The position numbers and the translations under genes are program-made. Below the pieces are notes generated by a model, which worked only from the letters and a program-made list of their open reading frames with translations, was not told the origin of the DNA and ran no database searches. This document shows, piece after piece, positions 29,992-38,678 of a stretch of DNA of 64,000 nucleotides (its first letter is position 1; the number at the start of each line of letters is the position of its first letter). The stretch covers positions 83,104 to 147,103 of the forward strand of contig NZ_RQYW01000005.1 in assembly GCF_003932895.1 (NCBI RefSeq). The letters are read 5' to 3'. The stretch is from Leptotrichia sp. OH3620_COT-345. Its GTDB lineage: Bacteria; Fusobacteriota; Fusobacteriia; Fusobacteriales; Leptotrichiaceae.

Positions 29992-31140
29992 ATGGCAAGA
30001 AAAAAAGCGGTAGAAGAAAAAGAAGATAAGGGACAATCTGAAAAAGAGAGAGTACTGAATTTGGCACTTACCCAGATACAGAAAGAATTTGGAGAGGGTT
30101 CTATAATGAAGCTCGGAGAAAATCAGAAAATGAATGTAAAAACTATATCTACAGGGAGTATAAACTTGGATATGGCTCTTGGCATAGGAGGAGTTCCGAG
30201 AGGAAGGATTATAGAAGTTTATGGAGCGGAATCATCAGGAAAGACAACACTGGCACTGCACATAATAGCTGAAGCACAGAAAGAAGGTGGAATAGCTGCG
30301 TTTATTGATGCGGAACATGCTCTTGATCCTGTGTATGCAAAGGCATTAGGAGTAAATATTGATGAACTTTTAATTTCTCAACCCGATACGGGAGAACAGG
30401 CACTTGAAATAGCTGATATGCTTGTAAGAAGTGGAGCTATGGATGTAATAGTAGTGGATTCCGTTGCGGCACTTGTTCCAAAAGCTGAAATTGAAGGAGA
30501 AATGGGAGATCAGCAAATGGGATTACAGGCAAGACTTATGTCTAAAGCACTTAGAAAGCTGACAGCAAATATATCAAAATCAAATACGGTAATGGTATTT
30601 ATAAACCAGATTAGGGAAAAGATAGGAGGATTTTCTTTTACTCCCGGACCTCAGACTACTACTTCAGGAGGAAGAGCATTAAAATTCTTTTCTACAGTAA
30701 GAATGGAAGTTAAAAGAATAGGTTCTATAAAACAGGGAGATGATGTTATTGGAAATGAAGTTTTAGTAAAAGTGACTAAAAATAAAGTAGCACCTCCTTT
30801 TAAAGAAGCAAGATTCAATGTAATGTATGGAATAGGAATTTCAAGAATAGCTGAGATACTCGATGCTGCCTTGGAGCTGGGACTGGCTTCAAAAAGCGGG
30901 GCATGGTTCAGTTATGGTGATGAAAGACTGGGGCAAGGAAGAGTAAATGTAGAAAAAATGCTTCAGGAAAATAAAGAATTATATGATAAAATAGAAAGCG
31001 AAGTTCTTGCAGCTATAAGACCTAAAAATGATGAAAATGAAGTTGTAAGTGAAAATACTAAAGAAGAGGAAGTAAAGCCTAAAAAAGCAACTACTAAAAA
31101 AAATTCCAAAATGACTGAAGAAGAAATGGAAATTGAATAA
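29992..31140 (+). CDS. recA: Recombinase RecA
   Basis: RecA polymerises on single-stranded DNA to drive homologous pairing and LexA-type co-proteolysis. It has 382 residues. Walker A is GAESSGKT (about residues 78-85), Walker B is in [12 protein letters not shown], and loop L2 carries INQIREKIG and [12 protein letters not shown] charged Lys/Glu C-terminal tail of about 45 residues is longer than in E. coli. The start follows AAGGAG. Its stop overlaps the recX start by one base (TAATG), so recX is coupled to it. Confidence 0.97.
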   Translation: MARKKAVEEKEDKGQSEKERVLNLALTQIQKEFGEGSIMKLGENQKMNVKTISTGSINLDMALGIGGVPRGRIIEVYGAESSGKTTLALHIIAEAQKEGGIAAFIDAEHALDPVYAKALGVNIDELLISQPDTGEQALEIADMLVRSGAMDVIVVDSVAALVPKAEIEGEMGDQQMGLQARLMSKALRKLTANISKSNTVMVFINQIREKIGGFSFTPGPQTTTSGGRALKFFSTVRMEVKRIGSIKQGDDVIGNEVLVKVTKNKVAPPFKEARFNVMYGIGISRIAEILDAALELGLASKSGAWFSYGDERLGQGRVNVEKMLQENKELYDKIESEVLAAIRPKNDENEVVSENTKEEEVKPKKATTKKNSKMTEEEMEIE

Positions 31141-31727
31141 TGATAATAGAAAAGATTCAGAAGAACAAATTATATCTGTCTAATGGAGAAATAATGGATA
31201 TTACTCCTTTAATAAGACAGAAATACGGATTAAAAACTAACAACAATATTGAAAGCCTCTATGACGATATTTCATACGAGGCTTCTCTTGAAAAAGGAAT
31301 ATTTCTTCTTTCTTTAAAAGACAGAACCGAAAAAGAGATGCAAATGAAGTTGAATGAAAAATATTCAAATCATAAAATGGTTGCAAAAGCAGTTATGAAA
31401 TTATCTGAATTAGGTTATATAGATGACTTGAATTATGCGATTTCTTATATAAATACCAGAAAATATGGTGTACAAAGAATAGTTTATAATCTTTCCCAAA
31501 AAGGGATAAAAAAGGAAAAAATAGAAGAAGCGTATGAAATTATTCAACAGGAAACAGGGAAAAATATTGAAGATGAAAAACTTGAAAAGGCAATTATGAA
31601 AAATATAAAAAAAGAAGAACATAAATTAATACAATATCTTGTAAGACAGGGATTTGAACCGAGAAAAATATTTCAGAAAATAAAAAAGTATAAAGAGAAT
31701 AGGGAATTTGAAAATTATGATGAATAG
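31140..31727 (+). CDS. recX: Regulatory protein RecX
   Basis: RecX binds RecA filaments and tempers their growth. It has 195 residues, mostly helical, with the RecX three-helix repeats (LKDRTEKEMQMKL, AVMKLSELGYIDDLNYA, VYNLSQKGIKKEKIEEAY). The segment LGYIDDxxYA is the family's most conserved part. The start codon shares a base with the recA stop. Identity is supported by both the motif and the recA linkage. Confidence 0.92.
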   Translation: MIIEKIQKNKLYLSNGEIMDITPLIRQKYGLKTNNNIESLYDDISYEASLEKGIFLLSLKDRTEKEMQMKLNEKYSNHKMVAKAVMKLSELGYIDDLNYAISYINTRKYGVQRIVYNLSQKGIKKEKIEEAYEIIQQETGKNIEDEKLEKAIMKNIKKEEHKLIQYLVRQGFEPRKIFQKIKKYKENREFENYDE

Positions 31728-31744
31728 AAAGGAAGAGGAATAGA

Positions 31745-32500
31745 ATGAGGACAATATTTTATCATTTTATATTAGCAGGAACATTCATATATGGAACTTT
31801 TGTTCATTACTGGTATCTTTTATTAAATAAAGGAGAAAAAAGATATAAGTATGTATGTAAAGTTGGAAAAAACTGGGGTAAAAACATTATTTGGGCTTCC
31901 GGAAGTAAAGTAAAACTGATTTATAAAAATCAAAGTGAAGAAGATATAAAAAAAATAAAAGAAACAGGAGAAGCTGTAATTCTTATTTCTAACCATCAAA
32001 GTAATGTAGATATTCCTACACTTTTAGGATATTTTCCTTTGAATTTTTCATTTATTGCTAAGAAAGAAATGAAGAAATGGCCGTTGATAGGCCGATGGAT
32101 GAGATCCTTTGATTGTATTTTTCTTGATAGAAAAAATCCCCGTCAAGGAATGAAAGATATGAAAGAAGCTATTCACAAAATACAAAATGGACATTCTTAC
32201 GTCATTTTTCCTGAAGGAAGCAGAAGTTCCGATGGGGAAATAGGGGAATTTAAAAAAGGAAGTTTTAAATTGGCAACTGATACAGGGGCAAAAATAGTAC
32301 CTATTACATTAGTAGGAACGTATGAAGTACAAAGTAAGAAAAGTCTGAAAGTTAAACCAAATAAAAATATAAAAGTAATAATTGACAGTCCTATAAATTT
32401 GGAAAATTTAACTAAAGAAGAACAGAAAGAAATACATGAAATTGTAAATAAAATAATAAAAACCAATTTTGAAGAATTTAAAAATGAAAAAACAAGATAA
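31745..32500 (+). CDS. plsC: 1-acyl-sn-glycerol-3-phosphate acyltransferase
   Basis: PlsC adds the second acyl chain to lysophosphatidic acid at the membrane. It has 251 residues. A hydrophobic N-terminal segment (about 5-28) anchors it. The catalytic motif is NHQSNVD (residues 83-89, NHx4D) and the glycerol-phosphate motif is FPEGSRS (about 155-161). The strand IVPITLVGTY is the fourth acyltransferase block. It follows recX by 17 bases with AGGAA as ribosome site. Confidence 0.93.
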   Translation: MRTIFYHFILAGTFIYGTFVHYWYLLLNKGEKRYKYVCKVGKNWGKNIIWASGSKVKLIYKNQSEEDIKKIKETGEAVILISNHQSNVDIPTLLGYFPLNFSFIAKKEMKKWPLIGRWMRSFDCIFLDRKNPRQGMKDMKEAIHKIQNGHSYVIFPEGSRSSDGEIGEFKKGSFKLATDTGAKIVPITLVGTYEVQSKKSLKVKPNKNIKVIIDSPINLENLTKEEQKEIHEIVNKIIKTNFEEFKNEKTR

Positions 32501-32520
32501 TAAAGCAGAAAGGAAATGAG

Positions 32521-33111
32521 ATGAAAATTTTTCTTGCCACAAAAAATAAAGGAAAAATAAAAGATTTTGAAAAATTGATAGAGGGATTGGATATACAAAT
32601 ACTAACAATACTGGATAATATAAACATTCCTGATGTAATAGAAGATAAAGAAACATTTGAAGAAAATTCGGCTAAAAAGGCTTCAGAAATAGCAAAATAT
32701 ACAGGAATTATAACTATTTCGGATGATTCGGGATTATGTGTTGATGTTTTAAACGGTGAACCGGGAGTGTATTCAGCGAGATATTACGGTGAAGGAGCAA
32801 CGGACGAATTGAATATTAAAAAACTTCTGGAAGAACTTAAAAGTATAAAAAAAGATGACAGAACAGCTTATTTTGTATCTGTTGTCAGTATAGCCTTTCC
32901 GGATGGAACTGTAAAATCTTTTAGAGGAGAAACTAAAGGAGAAATTTTATTTAAAAAAGAGGGAAATAATGGTTTCGGATACGACCCTGTATTTTATTCA
33001 TATGATTTGAATAAATCTTTCGGACTTGCAACTCCTGAAGAGAAAAAAAGTGTCAGTCATAGAGGACGTGCATTTAGAAAATTGAGAGAGGAAATTTTGG
33101 AAAGGTTGTAA
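32521..33111 (+). CDS. rdgB: dITP/XTP pyrophosphatase
   Basis: RdgB/HAM1 removes non-canonical purine nucleotides (dITP, XTP) by releasing pyrophosphate. It has 196 residues. The N-terminal NTP-binding motif is ATKNKGKIKDF. Catalytic and metal residues are in TFEENSAKKA, SDDSGLCVD and GEPGVYSARYYG, and the C-terminal base-binding motif is GFGYDPVF..SHRGRAFRKL. Length is normal. It is the fourth gene of a compact recA-recX-plsC-rdgB run, with AAAGGAAATGAG as ribosome site. Confidence 0.95.
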   Translation: MKIFLATKNKGKIKDFEKLIEGLDIQILTILDNINIPDVIEDKETFEENSAKKASEIAKYTGIITISDDSGLCVDVLNGEPGVYSARYYGEGATDELNIKKLLEELKSIKKDDRTAYFVSVVSIAFPDGTVKSFRGETKGEILFKKEGNNGFGYDPVFYSYDLNKSFGLATPEEKKSVSHRGRAFRKLREEILERL

Positions 33112-33116
33112 GGAAT

Positions 33117-33648
33117 ATGAAAAAAACGGCAGTCCTAATATATAATTCATTTTGTAATTTTGAATTTAGTATATTATTGGAAATATCAGCAATGAATAAA
33201 AAATCTATTACAGTTTTTTCCAAGGATATTTCTCCTATAAGAAGTGAAGAGGGAGCCCGATAAGAGAATATCTGAACTTGATATTAATGAATATAATTCA
33301 TTGATTTTGACAGGAGCCTATGATATAAGGGAAGCCATTGAAGATGATGAAATTATAAATTTTATTAAAAAATTTAACGTGGAAAGTTATGTCATAGGTG
33401 CTGTTTCTATAGCTCCGATATTACTTTTAAAAGCAGGAATTTTTAAAAAAAAATTCATAGCGGGAGTAAATAAAGAAGAACTGCATGAAGAAGGTTTTCT
33501 TGAAAAAGATCTTAAATATATGATAAACTGGAATGAAGCTTTGGAAAATCCAATGATTGAAGGATATATTAAGGACAAAAATATTATTACAGCTGTTTCT
33601 TATGGCTTTATAAATGGTCAATGGTTATTGCAAAAGAACTTGCTTTAA
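33117..33648 (+). pseudogene. DJ-1/PfpI-family gene, frameshifted
   Basis: From ATG 33117 a frame reads MKKTAVLIYNSFCNFEFSIL and on to PIRSEEGAR, then hits TAA at 33262. The downstream part continues in the next frame from about 33255 as PDKRISELDINEYNSLILTG, through IGAVSIAPILLLKAGIF, to a stop at 33648. The two parts together have the order of a DJ-1/PfpI (class I glutamine amidotransferase-like) protein, with the usual nucleophile-elbow Cys replaced by Ser (GAVSIAP). A small deletion at the junction is likely, because the expected residues between SEEG and PDK are missing. It starts six bases after rdgB. Confidence 0.75.
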
Positions 33649-33748
33649 ACGTAAATCCTAAGTCTTTCGGATTATAAAATCATCAGAAATGACATAAAGA
33701 TATAATATAAAATAAAATAATTATTTAAAAGTATTAACAGTGTTATAC

Positions 33749-33804
33749 TCGGATAAGTATTTTAGATTATCGGATAAGTAAAAATAAGGATTTATTCGGA
33801 TAGT
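33749..33804. repeat. Three iteron-like direct repeats TCGGATAAGTA
   Basis: TCGGATAAGTA occurs exactly at 33749-33759 and 33770-33780, 21 bases start to start. A third, imperfect copy TCGGATAGT is at 33796-33804. They lie in the gap between two convergent genes, so they are not an obvious promoter operator. The remaining part of 33649-33890 is AT-rich and shows no gene. Confidence 0.6.
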
Positions 33805-33890
33805 TTTGGAAGATGATAAAAACTTAAAAAGGAAAAATTATTTTAAAAAATCATAAAAACAAATAAAGATAATTTAATATGAATAAATGA

Positions 33891-33940
33891 AAAAAACAGC
33901 TCTTAATAATTTTAATTTACTTAAAATAAAGAGCTGTTTT
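33891..33940. terminator. Bidirectional terminator, end of GntR gene
   Basis: AAAACAGCTCTT (about 33893-33904) pairs with AAGAGCTGTTTT (33929-33940) around an AT-rich loop. On the minus strand it ends in a T-run and begins one base after the GntR-gene stop. Confidence 0.8.
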
Positions 33941-33941
33941 G

Positions 33942-34604
33942 TTATATGTTCAAATTGTCCAGATTCTTAAAAAAGTCCATTTGTGCAGCTTCTACATGTT
34001 TTTCACATAATTCTTTAATAGTTTCAATAGGAGTTTTATCATTTAAAATTAAATTTATAATATTTATATGTTCTTCTATGGCTTCTAATCTACGATTGTC
34101 AGGACCGTATAAAACTTTTCTTATACGTTCCAGATGATCATAAACCAGCGTCATCTGTTTTGAAAAAAAGAAGTTTCCACAATTTTCAGCAAAAAAATAT
34201 TTATATCCTCCATAAAGTTTATCAAATTCTGCTCCGCTTACATTATCTTTCCGTTCCATTTTTTCAAACTTTTTTCTAAAATCCAAAAGAGAAGATTTAA
34301 GTTCAGTCCTATCCAGAAATAAAATTGTCAGTTCCACTAAAAGAGGTTCGATTCTTGAACGAACTTGAAAAACATCTTTTATAAGTTTTAAATCTATTTC
34401 GGTTACAGATACTGATTTTCTAGGATTAATAATAACAAAATTTTCATTTTCCAGTTGAGAAAGAGCTTCCTTTACGGGAGTTTTACTTATGGAAAGCTCT
34501 TCAGCTATTTTTCTTTCATGTATAATTTCCCTTTCTTTATATTCGTTGTTCATTATTTTACTTTTTATATATTCGTATGCTAATGTATCCAATTTTTTTT
34601 TCAT
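33942..34604 (-). CDS. GntR-family (FCD/FadR-type) transcriptional regulator
   Basis: This 220-residue regulator has an N-terminal winged helix (KIMNNEYKEREIIHERKIAEEL, then SISKTPVKEALSQLENENF) matching the GntR consensus with R/K-x-PVREAL, and an all-helical FCD ligand domain (about residues 80-215). FCD proteins sense small organic acids, often with a metal ion. ATG 34604 was chosen because the divergent promoter's -10 lies at 34664-34669, downstream of the alternative start 34673. It is transcribed away from the FdrA-fusion operon and is the likely local regulator of that operon, by position. Confidence 0.88.
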   Translation of the reverse strand: MKKKLDTLAYEYIKSKIMNNEYKEREIIHERKIAEELSISKTPVKEALSQLENENFVIINPRKSVSVTEIDLKLIKDVFQVRSRIEPLLVELTILFLDRTELKSSLLDFRKKFEKMERKDNVSGAEFDKLYGGYKYFFAENCGNFFFSKQMTLVYDHLERIRKVLYGPDNRRLEAIEEHINIINLILNDKTPIETIKELCEKHVEAAQMDFFKNLDNLNI

Positions 34605-34663
34605 ATTTTGTACTCTTATAATGAGCTTCTCCTCTCCATATCCATATTTTTTTGAACAGTTAT

Positions 34664-34692
34664 AAGTTATCACAGCTTTATTATAATGTCAA
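34664..34692 (-). promoter_or_regulatory. Promoter for the GntR-family gene
   Basis: On the minus strand TTGACA (34687-34692) and TAACTT (34664-34669) are 17 bases apart, about 60 bases before the translation start. The divergent promoter for the FdrA fusion lies 120 bases away, leaving room for a shared operator. Confidence 0.6.
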
Positions 34693-34812
34693 CATTTTTA
34701 AAGAAAAAAAATAAAATAAAAAAATAAAATTGAAAATAGCTTTAAATATTGAGTTTTTATTAATCTGAAATATCACATATAACAAAAAATAAAAATATTT
34801 TTAATAATAATA

Positions 34813-34840
34813 TTGACTATTTGAAATTTCATACTATAAT
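34813..34840 (+). promoter_or_regulatory. Promoter for the FdrA-fusion operon
   Basis: TTGACT (34813-34818) and a perfect TATAAT (34835-34840) are 16 bases apart and lie 46 bases before the start codon. Confidence 0.7.
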
Positions 34841-34886
34841 AATAATAGAAAATGAATTTAAAATTATAAAATAAAGGAGGAGTAAA

Positions 34887-37886
34887 ATGCTTTATACAGT
34901 ATTAAAGGAAAACAGTTATCAGGATTCAATAAATCTGATGTTGTTGACAAATCATATCAGTATAATGAAAGGGATAAACAAAGTACAGGTTATGATGGGG
35001 ACCGATGCCAATAAAGATATTTTCAACACTGCGGGACTTCTTTCAGAAGAAGCCGCAAAAGCAAAACCGAGTGATATGGTGGTAGTAATCGATACAGACA
35101 ATGAGTCGGTTGTGAAAGAAGCTTTGGAATCAATTGATAGATTTTTATCCGATTTATCTGTAAAAAAAGAAACAGGGATTCAGAAATCAGTAAGAAATTG
35201 GTCACAGGTAAAAGAAGTAATGCCTGATGCCAATATGGCATTGATTTCAGTGCCGGGAATTTATGCTGCTGTGGAAATAGAGAATGCAATTGATAATGGG
35301 TTACATGCTTTTGTTTTCAGTGATAATGTTCCAAAAAGCGAAGAAGTGAGATTGAAAAAAAAGGCACATGAAAAAGGACTTCTGGTGATGGGACCTGATT
35401 GCGGAACAGGGATTATAAGTAATGTGCCTCTTGCTTTCACAAATGTTGTTCGTCCGGGAAATATAGGAATAGTCGGAGCTTCAGGAACAGGAATACAGGA
35501 AATTTCTACAATTATTGAAAAACTTGGAGGAGGAGTTATTCATGCAATTGGTACGGGAGGACGTGACTTGTCAACAGAAGTAGGAGCCGTAACTATGAAA
35601 GATGCTTTAGTGGGACTTGCACATCATGATCCGACAGATGTAATAGCAGTTGTTTCCAAGCCTCCTGCAAAAGAAGTTAAAGATGATGTAATACAGTTGT
35701 TACATTCACTAAAAAAACCCGTAGTTGCCATCTTCTTGGGAGAAAAGCCTGAATATCATGAAGGAAATGTTTATTTTGCTCATACATTGGAAGAATGTGC
35801 AAAAATTGCAACAGATCTTGCTAAAGGAGAAAAAGTCAAAGCAAATTATCAGAAGAAGCTTGATATAACTGCTCAGGACAATAGCATTTCAGGTAAAACT
35901 GTAAAAGGATTATATTCAGGAGGAACTTTGGCATACGAGGCTGCAATGCTTGTAGGAGAAGCTTTGAAATTATCTTCGTCAGCAAAGGAAGAAGGATATA
36001 TGCTGAAAACTGACGGATTTGAAATAATGGATTTAGGAGATGACATTTATACTCAGGGAAAACCTCATCCTATGATTGATCCGAGTGTGCGTATTGAAAA
36101 GCTTCGTGAATTTGGAGCAGATTCTAAAACAGGAATTATTTTGTTGGATGTAGTTTTAGGATACGGAGCACATGATGATATGGCAGGAGAACTAGCTCCG
36201 GTTATAAAAGAAATATTGAAAAAAGCTGAAGCTGAAAACAGAAAACTTTACGTAATCGGAACAGTGTGTGGAACAAAAGGAGATCCTCAAAATTACGAAA
36301 AATCTCAAAAAATTCTGGAAGAAGCAGGAATGCTTGTTAAAGAAAGTAATGCTGCTGCATTGAGATTGGCATTGAATTTAATGGGAACCGATATTGATGA
36401 ACCTGATAAAGAATTTAAAGAATATACAGGAAAAGTAAATGATTTACCTGGAATAAGTGGAGCAATAAGTGAGCTTCTTTCTACTAAACCTAGAGTTATC
36501 AACATAGGAGTTGCAGGATTTGCTGAACCTGTAATACAGTATGGAGGAACTTGTACACAATTTGAATGGAAACCTATAGCAGGAGGAAACCAGAAACTTA
36601 TTAAAATTTTACAACAGCTAAAACATATGGAAAATCTTGAAAAAGAAAATGATATAGTAGTTGAAGCTATGAAAAATTCAGCTCCTTACTTAATAGATGT
36701 CGTACCTGCACATACTGTAATACCGGAAATAAACGGAAAAGCACTTTTACATGCAGGATCGCCTATAAAGTATGAAGAAATGACAGGACCTATGCAAGGT
36801 TCATGCATCGGTGCCGCATTATTTGAAGGTTGGGCAAAAGATGAAGCTGAAGCACGAAAACTTTTAGAAACAGGCGGAGTGACATTTATCCCTTGTCATC
36901 ATGTGAAAGCTGTAGGACCTATGGGAGGGATAACTTCCGCAAATATGCCTGTACTTGTAGTTGAAAACAGACTTACAGGGAATCACTCTTACTGTACATT
37001 AAACGAAGGAATAGGAAAAGTCTTGCGTTTCGGTGCTTATTCCGAAGAAGTTGTAGACAGACTGCACTGGATGAAAGATGTATTAGGTCCTGTTTTAGGA
37101 AAAGCGGTAAGACAGGTTGAAGGCGGAGTAAACTTAAATGTAATCATTGCTAAAGCTATTACAATGGGTGATGAATTCCATCAACGTAATATTGCGGCAA
37201 GTTTACTGTTCCTGAAAGAAGTGACACCGCTTATAGTGACACTTGATATGGATGATAAAATGAAAAAAGATGTTATACAGTTTTTAGCAAATACAGATCA
37301 GTTTTTTCTTAATATTATGATGGCGACAGGAAAAGCGGTTGTAGACGGAGCCCGTGTCAATAAAATGGGAACTATAGTTACAACTATGACACGTAATGGA
37401 AAAGATTTCGGAATACGTGTGAGCGGTCTTGGAGATGAATGGTTTACTGCTCCTGTAAATACCCCTAAAGGACTTTTCTTTACAGGATTTACTCAAGATG
37501 ATGCAAATCCTGACATAGGAGACAGTGCAATTACTGAAACAGTAGGTGTAGGAGGAATGACAATGATAGCTGCTCCGGGAGTAACGAGATTTGTTGGAGC
37601 GGGAGGCTTCAAGGATGCTTTAAAAGTCAGTGATGAAATGTCTGAAATATGTACTACACATAACCCTAATTTTGCAATACCTACTTGGGATTTCAAAGGA
37701 GCACCTCTCGGAATAGATATAAGAAAAGTAGTTGAAACAGGAATTACTCCTATTATAAATACAGGAATAGCTCATAAAAATGCAGGAGTCGGACAAGTAG
37801 GAGCAGGAACTGTAAGAGCACCGTTAGCATGCTTTGAACAGGCATTAATAGCATATGCAAAACATATCGGTCTGGACATTGATTAA
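34887..37886 (+). CDS. Fused FdrA (AllF-like) + DUF1116 (YlbE/AllG-like) protein
   Basis: This 999-residue protein joins two proteins that are separate in E. coli. Residues 1 to about 575 are FdrA, related to the succinyl-CoA synthetase alpha fold: a CoA-binding-like core MGPDCGTGII..GNIGIVGASGTGIQEI, then GVLGYGAHDDM-type and GTVCGTKGDPQ segments. Residues about 585-999 are DUF1116 (EMTGPMQGSCIGA, FIPCHHVKAVGPMGG, MGDEFHQRNIAAS, GIAHKNAGVGQVGAGTVRAP). In E. coli fdrA, ylbE and ylbF lie beside allD and have been linked to oxamate carbamoyltransferase, which makes carbamoyl phosphate from oxalurate. That role is inferred here. There is no frameshift or stop across the junction. The start follows AGGAGG. 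Confidence 0.92.
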   Translation: MLYTVLKENSYQDSINLMLLTNHISIMKGINKVQVMMGTDANKDIFNTAGLLSEEAAKAKPSDMVVVIDTDNESVVKEALESIDRFLSDLSVKKETGIQKSVRNWSQVKEVMPDANMALISVPGIYAAVEIENAIDNGLHAFVFSDNVPKSEEVRLKKKAHEKGLLVMGPDCGTGIISNVPLAFTNVVRPGNIGIVGASGTGIQEISTIIEKLGGGVIHAIGTGGRDLSTEVGAVTMKDALVGLAHHDPTDVIAVVSKPPAKEVKDDVIQLLHSLKKPVVAIFLGEKPEYHEGNVYFAHTLEECAKIATDLAKGEKVKANYQKKLDITAQDNSISGKTVKGLYSGGTLAYEAAMLVGEALKLSSSAKEEGYMLKTDGFEIMDLGDDIYTQGKPHPMIDPSVRIEKLREFGADSKTGIILLDVVLGYGAHDDMAGELAPVIKEILKKAEAENRKLYVIGTVCGTKGDPQNYEKSQKILEEAGMLVKESNAAALRLALNLMGTDIDEPDKEFKEYTGKVNDLPGISGAISELLSTKPRVINIGVAGFAEPVIQYGGTCTQFEWKPIAGGNQKLIKILQQLKHMENLEKENDIVVEAMKNSAPYLIDVVPAHTVIPEINGKALLHAGSPIKYEEMTGPMQGSCIGAALFEGWAKDEAEARKLLETGGVTFIPCHHVKAVGPMGGITSANMPVLVVENRLTGNHSYCTLNEGIGKVLRFGAYSEEVVDRLHWMKDVLGPVLGKAVRQVEGGVNLNVIIAKAITMGDEFHQRNIAASLLFLKEVTPLIVTLDMDDKMKKDVIQFLANTDQFFLNIMMATGKAVVDGARVNKMGTIVTTMTRNGKDFGIRVSGLGDEWFTAPVNTPKGLFFTGFTQDDANPDIGDSAITETVGVGGMTMIAAPGVTRFVGAGGFKDALKVSDEMSEICTTHNPNFAIPTWDFKGAPLGIDIRKVVETGITPIINTGIAHKNAGVGQVGAGTVRAPLACFEQALIAYAKHIGLDID

Positions 37887-38677
37887 TGGCGGAATTATAT
37901 CGAAAATACAAAGATGATAAAGAAACAGGGAGTATCAGTAAGCTGGTACTCCTATATCTGAAAAAGTATAATACAGGATATATTCACAGTGTGTTTAATC
38001 ATTCTCTAAATATACGGTTTGGTGAAAATTTAATTCATATTTCAGGAGAAAACAGGGGATTAGTGAGTTTCGGGTGTTCCATATCGGAAAAGAAAGTAAA
38101 AGAACTTATATTAAATGTTGATATAGATAATATTGTAATGAAAAAAGGGGAAAGTTTGCTTTTTTATAAGCGGTCGGGAATTGAAAAATTAAATCTTTCA
38201 GGATTAAAGACAATAAATTTAGAAATCAAAAATATAAAAAAATCAGAAGGAATATTGAAAAAAATATTCGAATATCTGAAAAATATAGATTTTAATCAGA
38301 AAACAGGAATAAAAACAGATAAAGTTATAAAATATTTACAAAACGGAATTACGACGGAAAGCCAGAAATATTTAACAGGAAGAGGAAAAGGACTTACTCC
38401 AAGTGGTGATGATATTTTACTCGGATATGGTTTAGTATCCTGTATATATGTTGAAAATGTCAAACTGATATATGGGGATTTGACTACAGATATAAGTAGA
38501 CAGTATTTTGATGCATTTAACAGAGGCTATGTAAATCAAACTTTATTTGAATTATTTTCCGGAAATATTGAAAATTCAGTTTCAAATATTACTAAAATAG
38601 GGCATACTTCAGGATATGACATATTATTCGGAATTTTTTTGGGAATAAAAAATCTTTTGGAAAAATGGAGGAAATAA
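37886..38677 (+). CDS. DUF2877 protein (YlbF/AllH-like)
   Basis: This 263-residue protein belongs to DUF2877. Its hallmark loop is RGKGLTPSGDDILLGY (about residues 168-183), with a later GHTSGYDILFGI segment that echoes it. The N-terminal half is beta-rich (SVFNHSLNIRFGENLIHIS). In E. coli the equivalent gene follows fdrA and ylbE and is taken as the third component of the same carbamoyltransferase system. Here its ATG overlaps the last base of the fused gene's stop, so the two are translationally coupled, which supports a joint complex. No catalytic mechanism is proposed. Confidence 0.85.
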   Translation: MAELYRKYKDDKETGSISKLVLLYLKKYNTGYIHSVFNHSLNIRFGENLIHISGENRGLVSFGCSISEKKVKELILNVDIDNIVMKKGESLLFYKRSGIEKLNLSGLKTINLEIKNIKKSEGILKKIFEYLKNIDFNQKTGIKTDKVIKYLQNGITTESQKYLTGRGKGLTPSGDDILLGYGLVSCIYVENVKLIYGDLTTDISRQYFDAFNRGYVNQTLFELFSGNIENSVSNITKIGHTSGYDILFGIFLGIKNLLEKWRK

Positions 38678-38678
38678 G

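Noticed and set aside
32197..32656. Two overlapping minus-strand frames opposite plsC and rdgB
   Set aside because: Phe/Leu-rich antisense shadows with no ribosome site.
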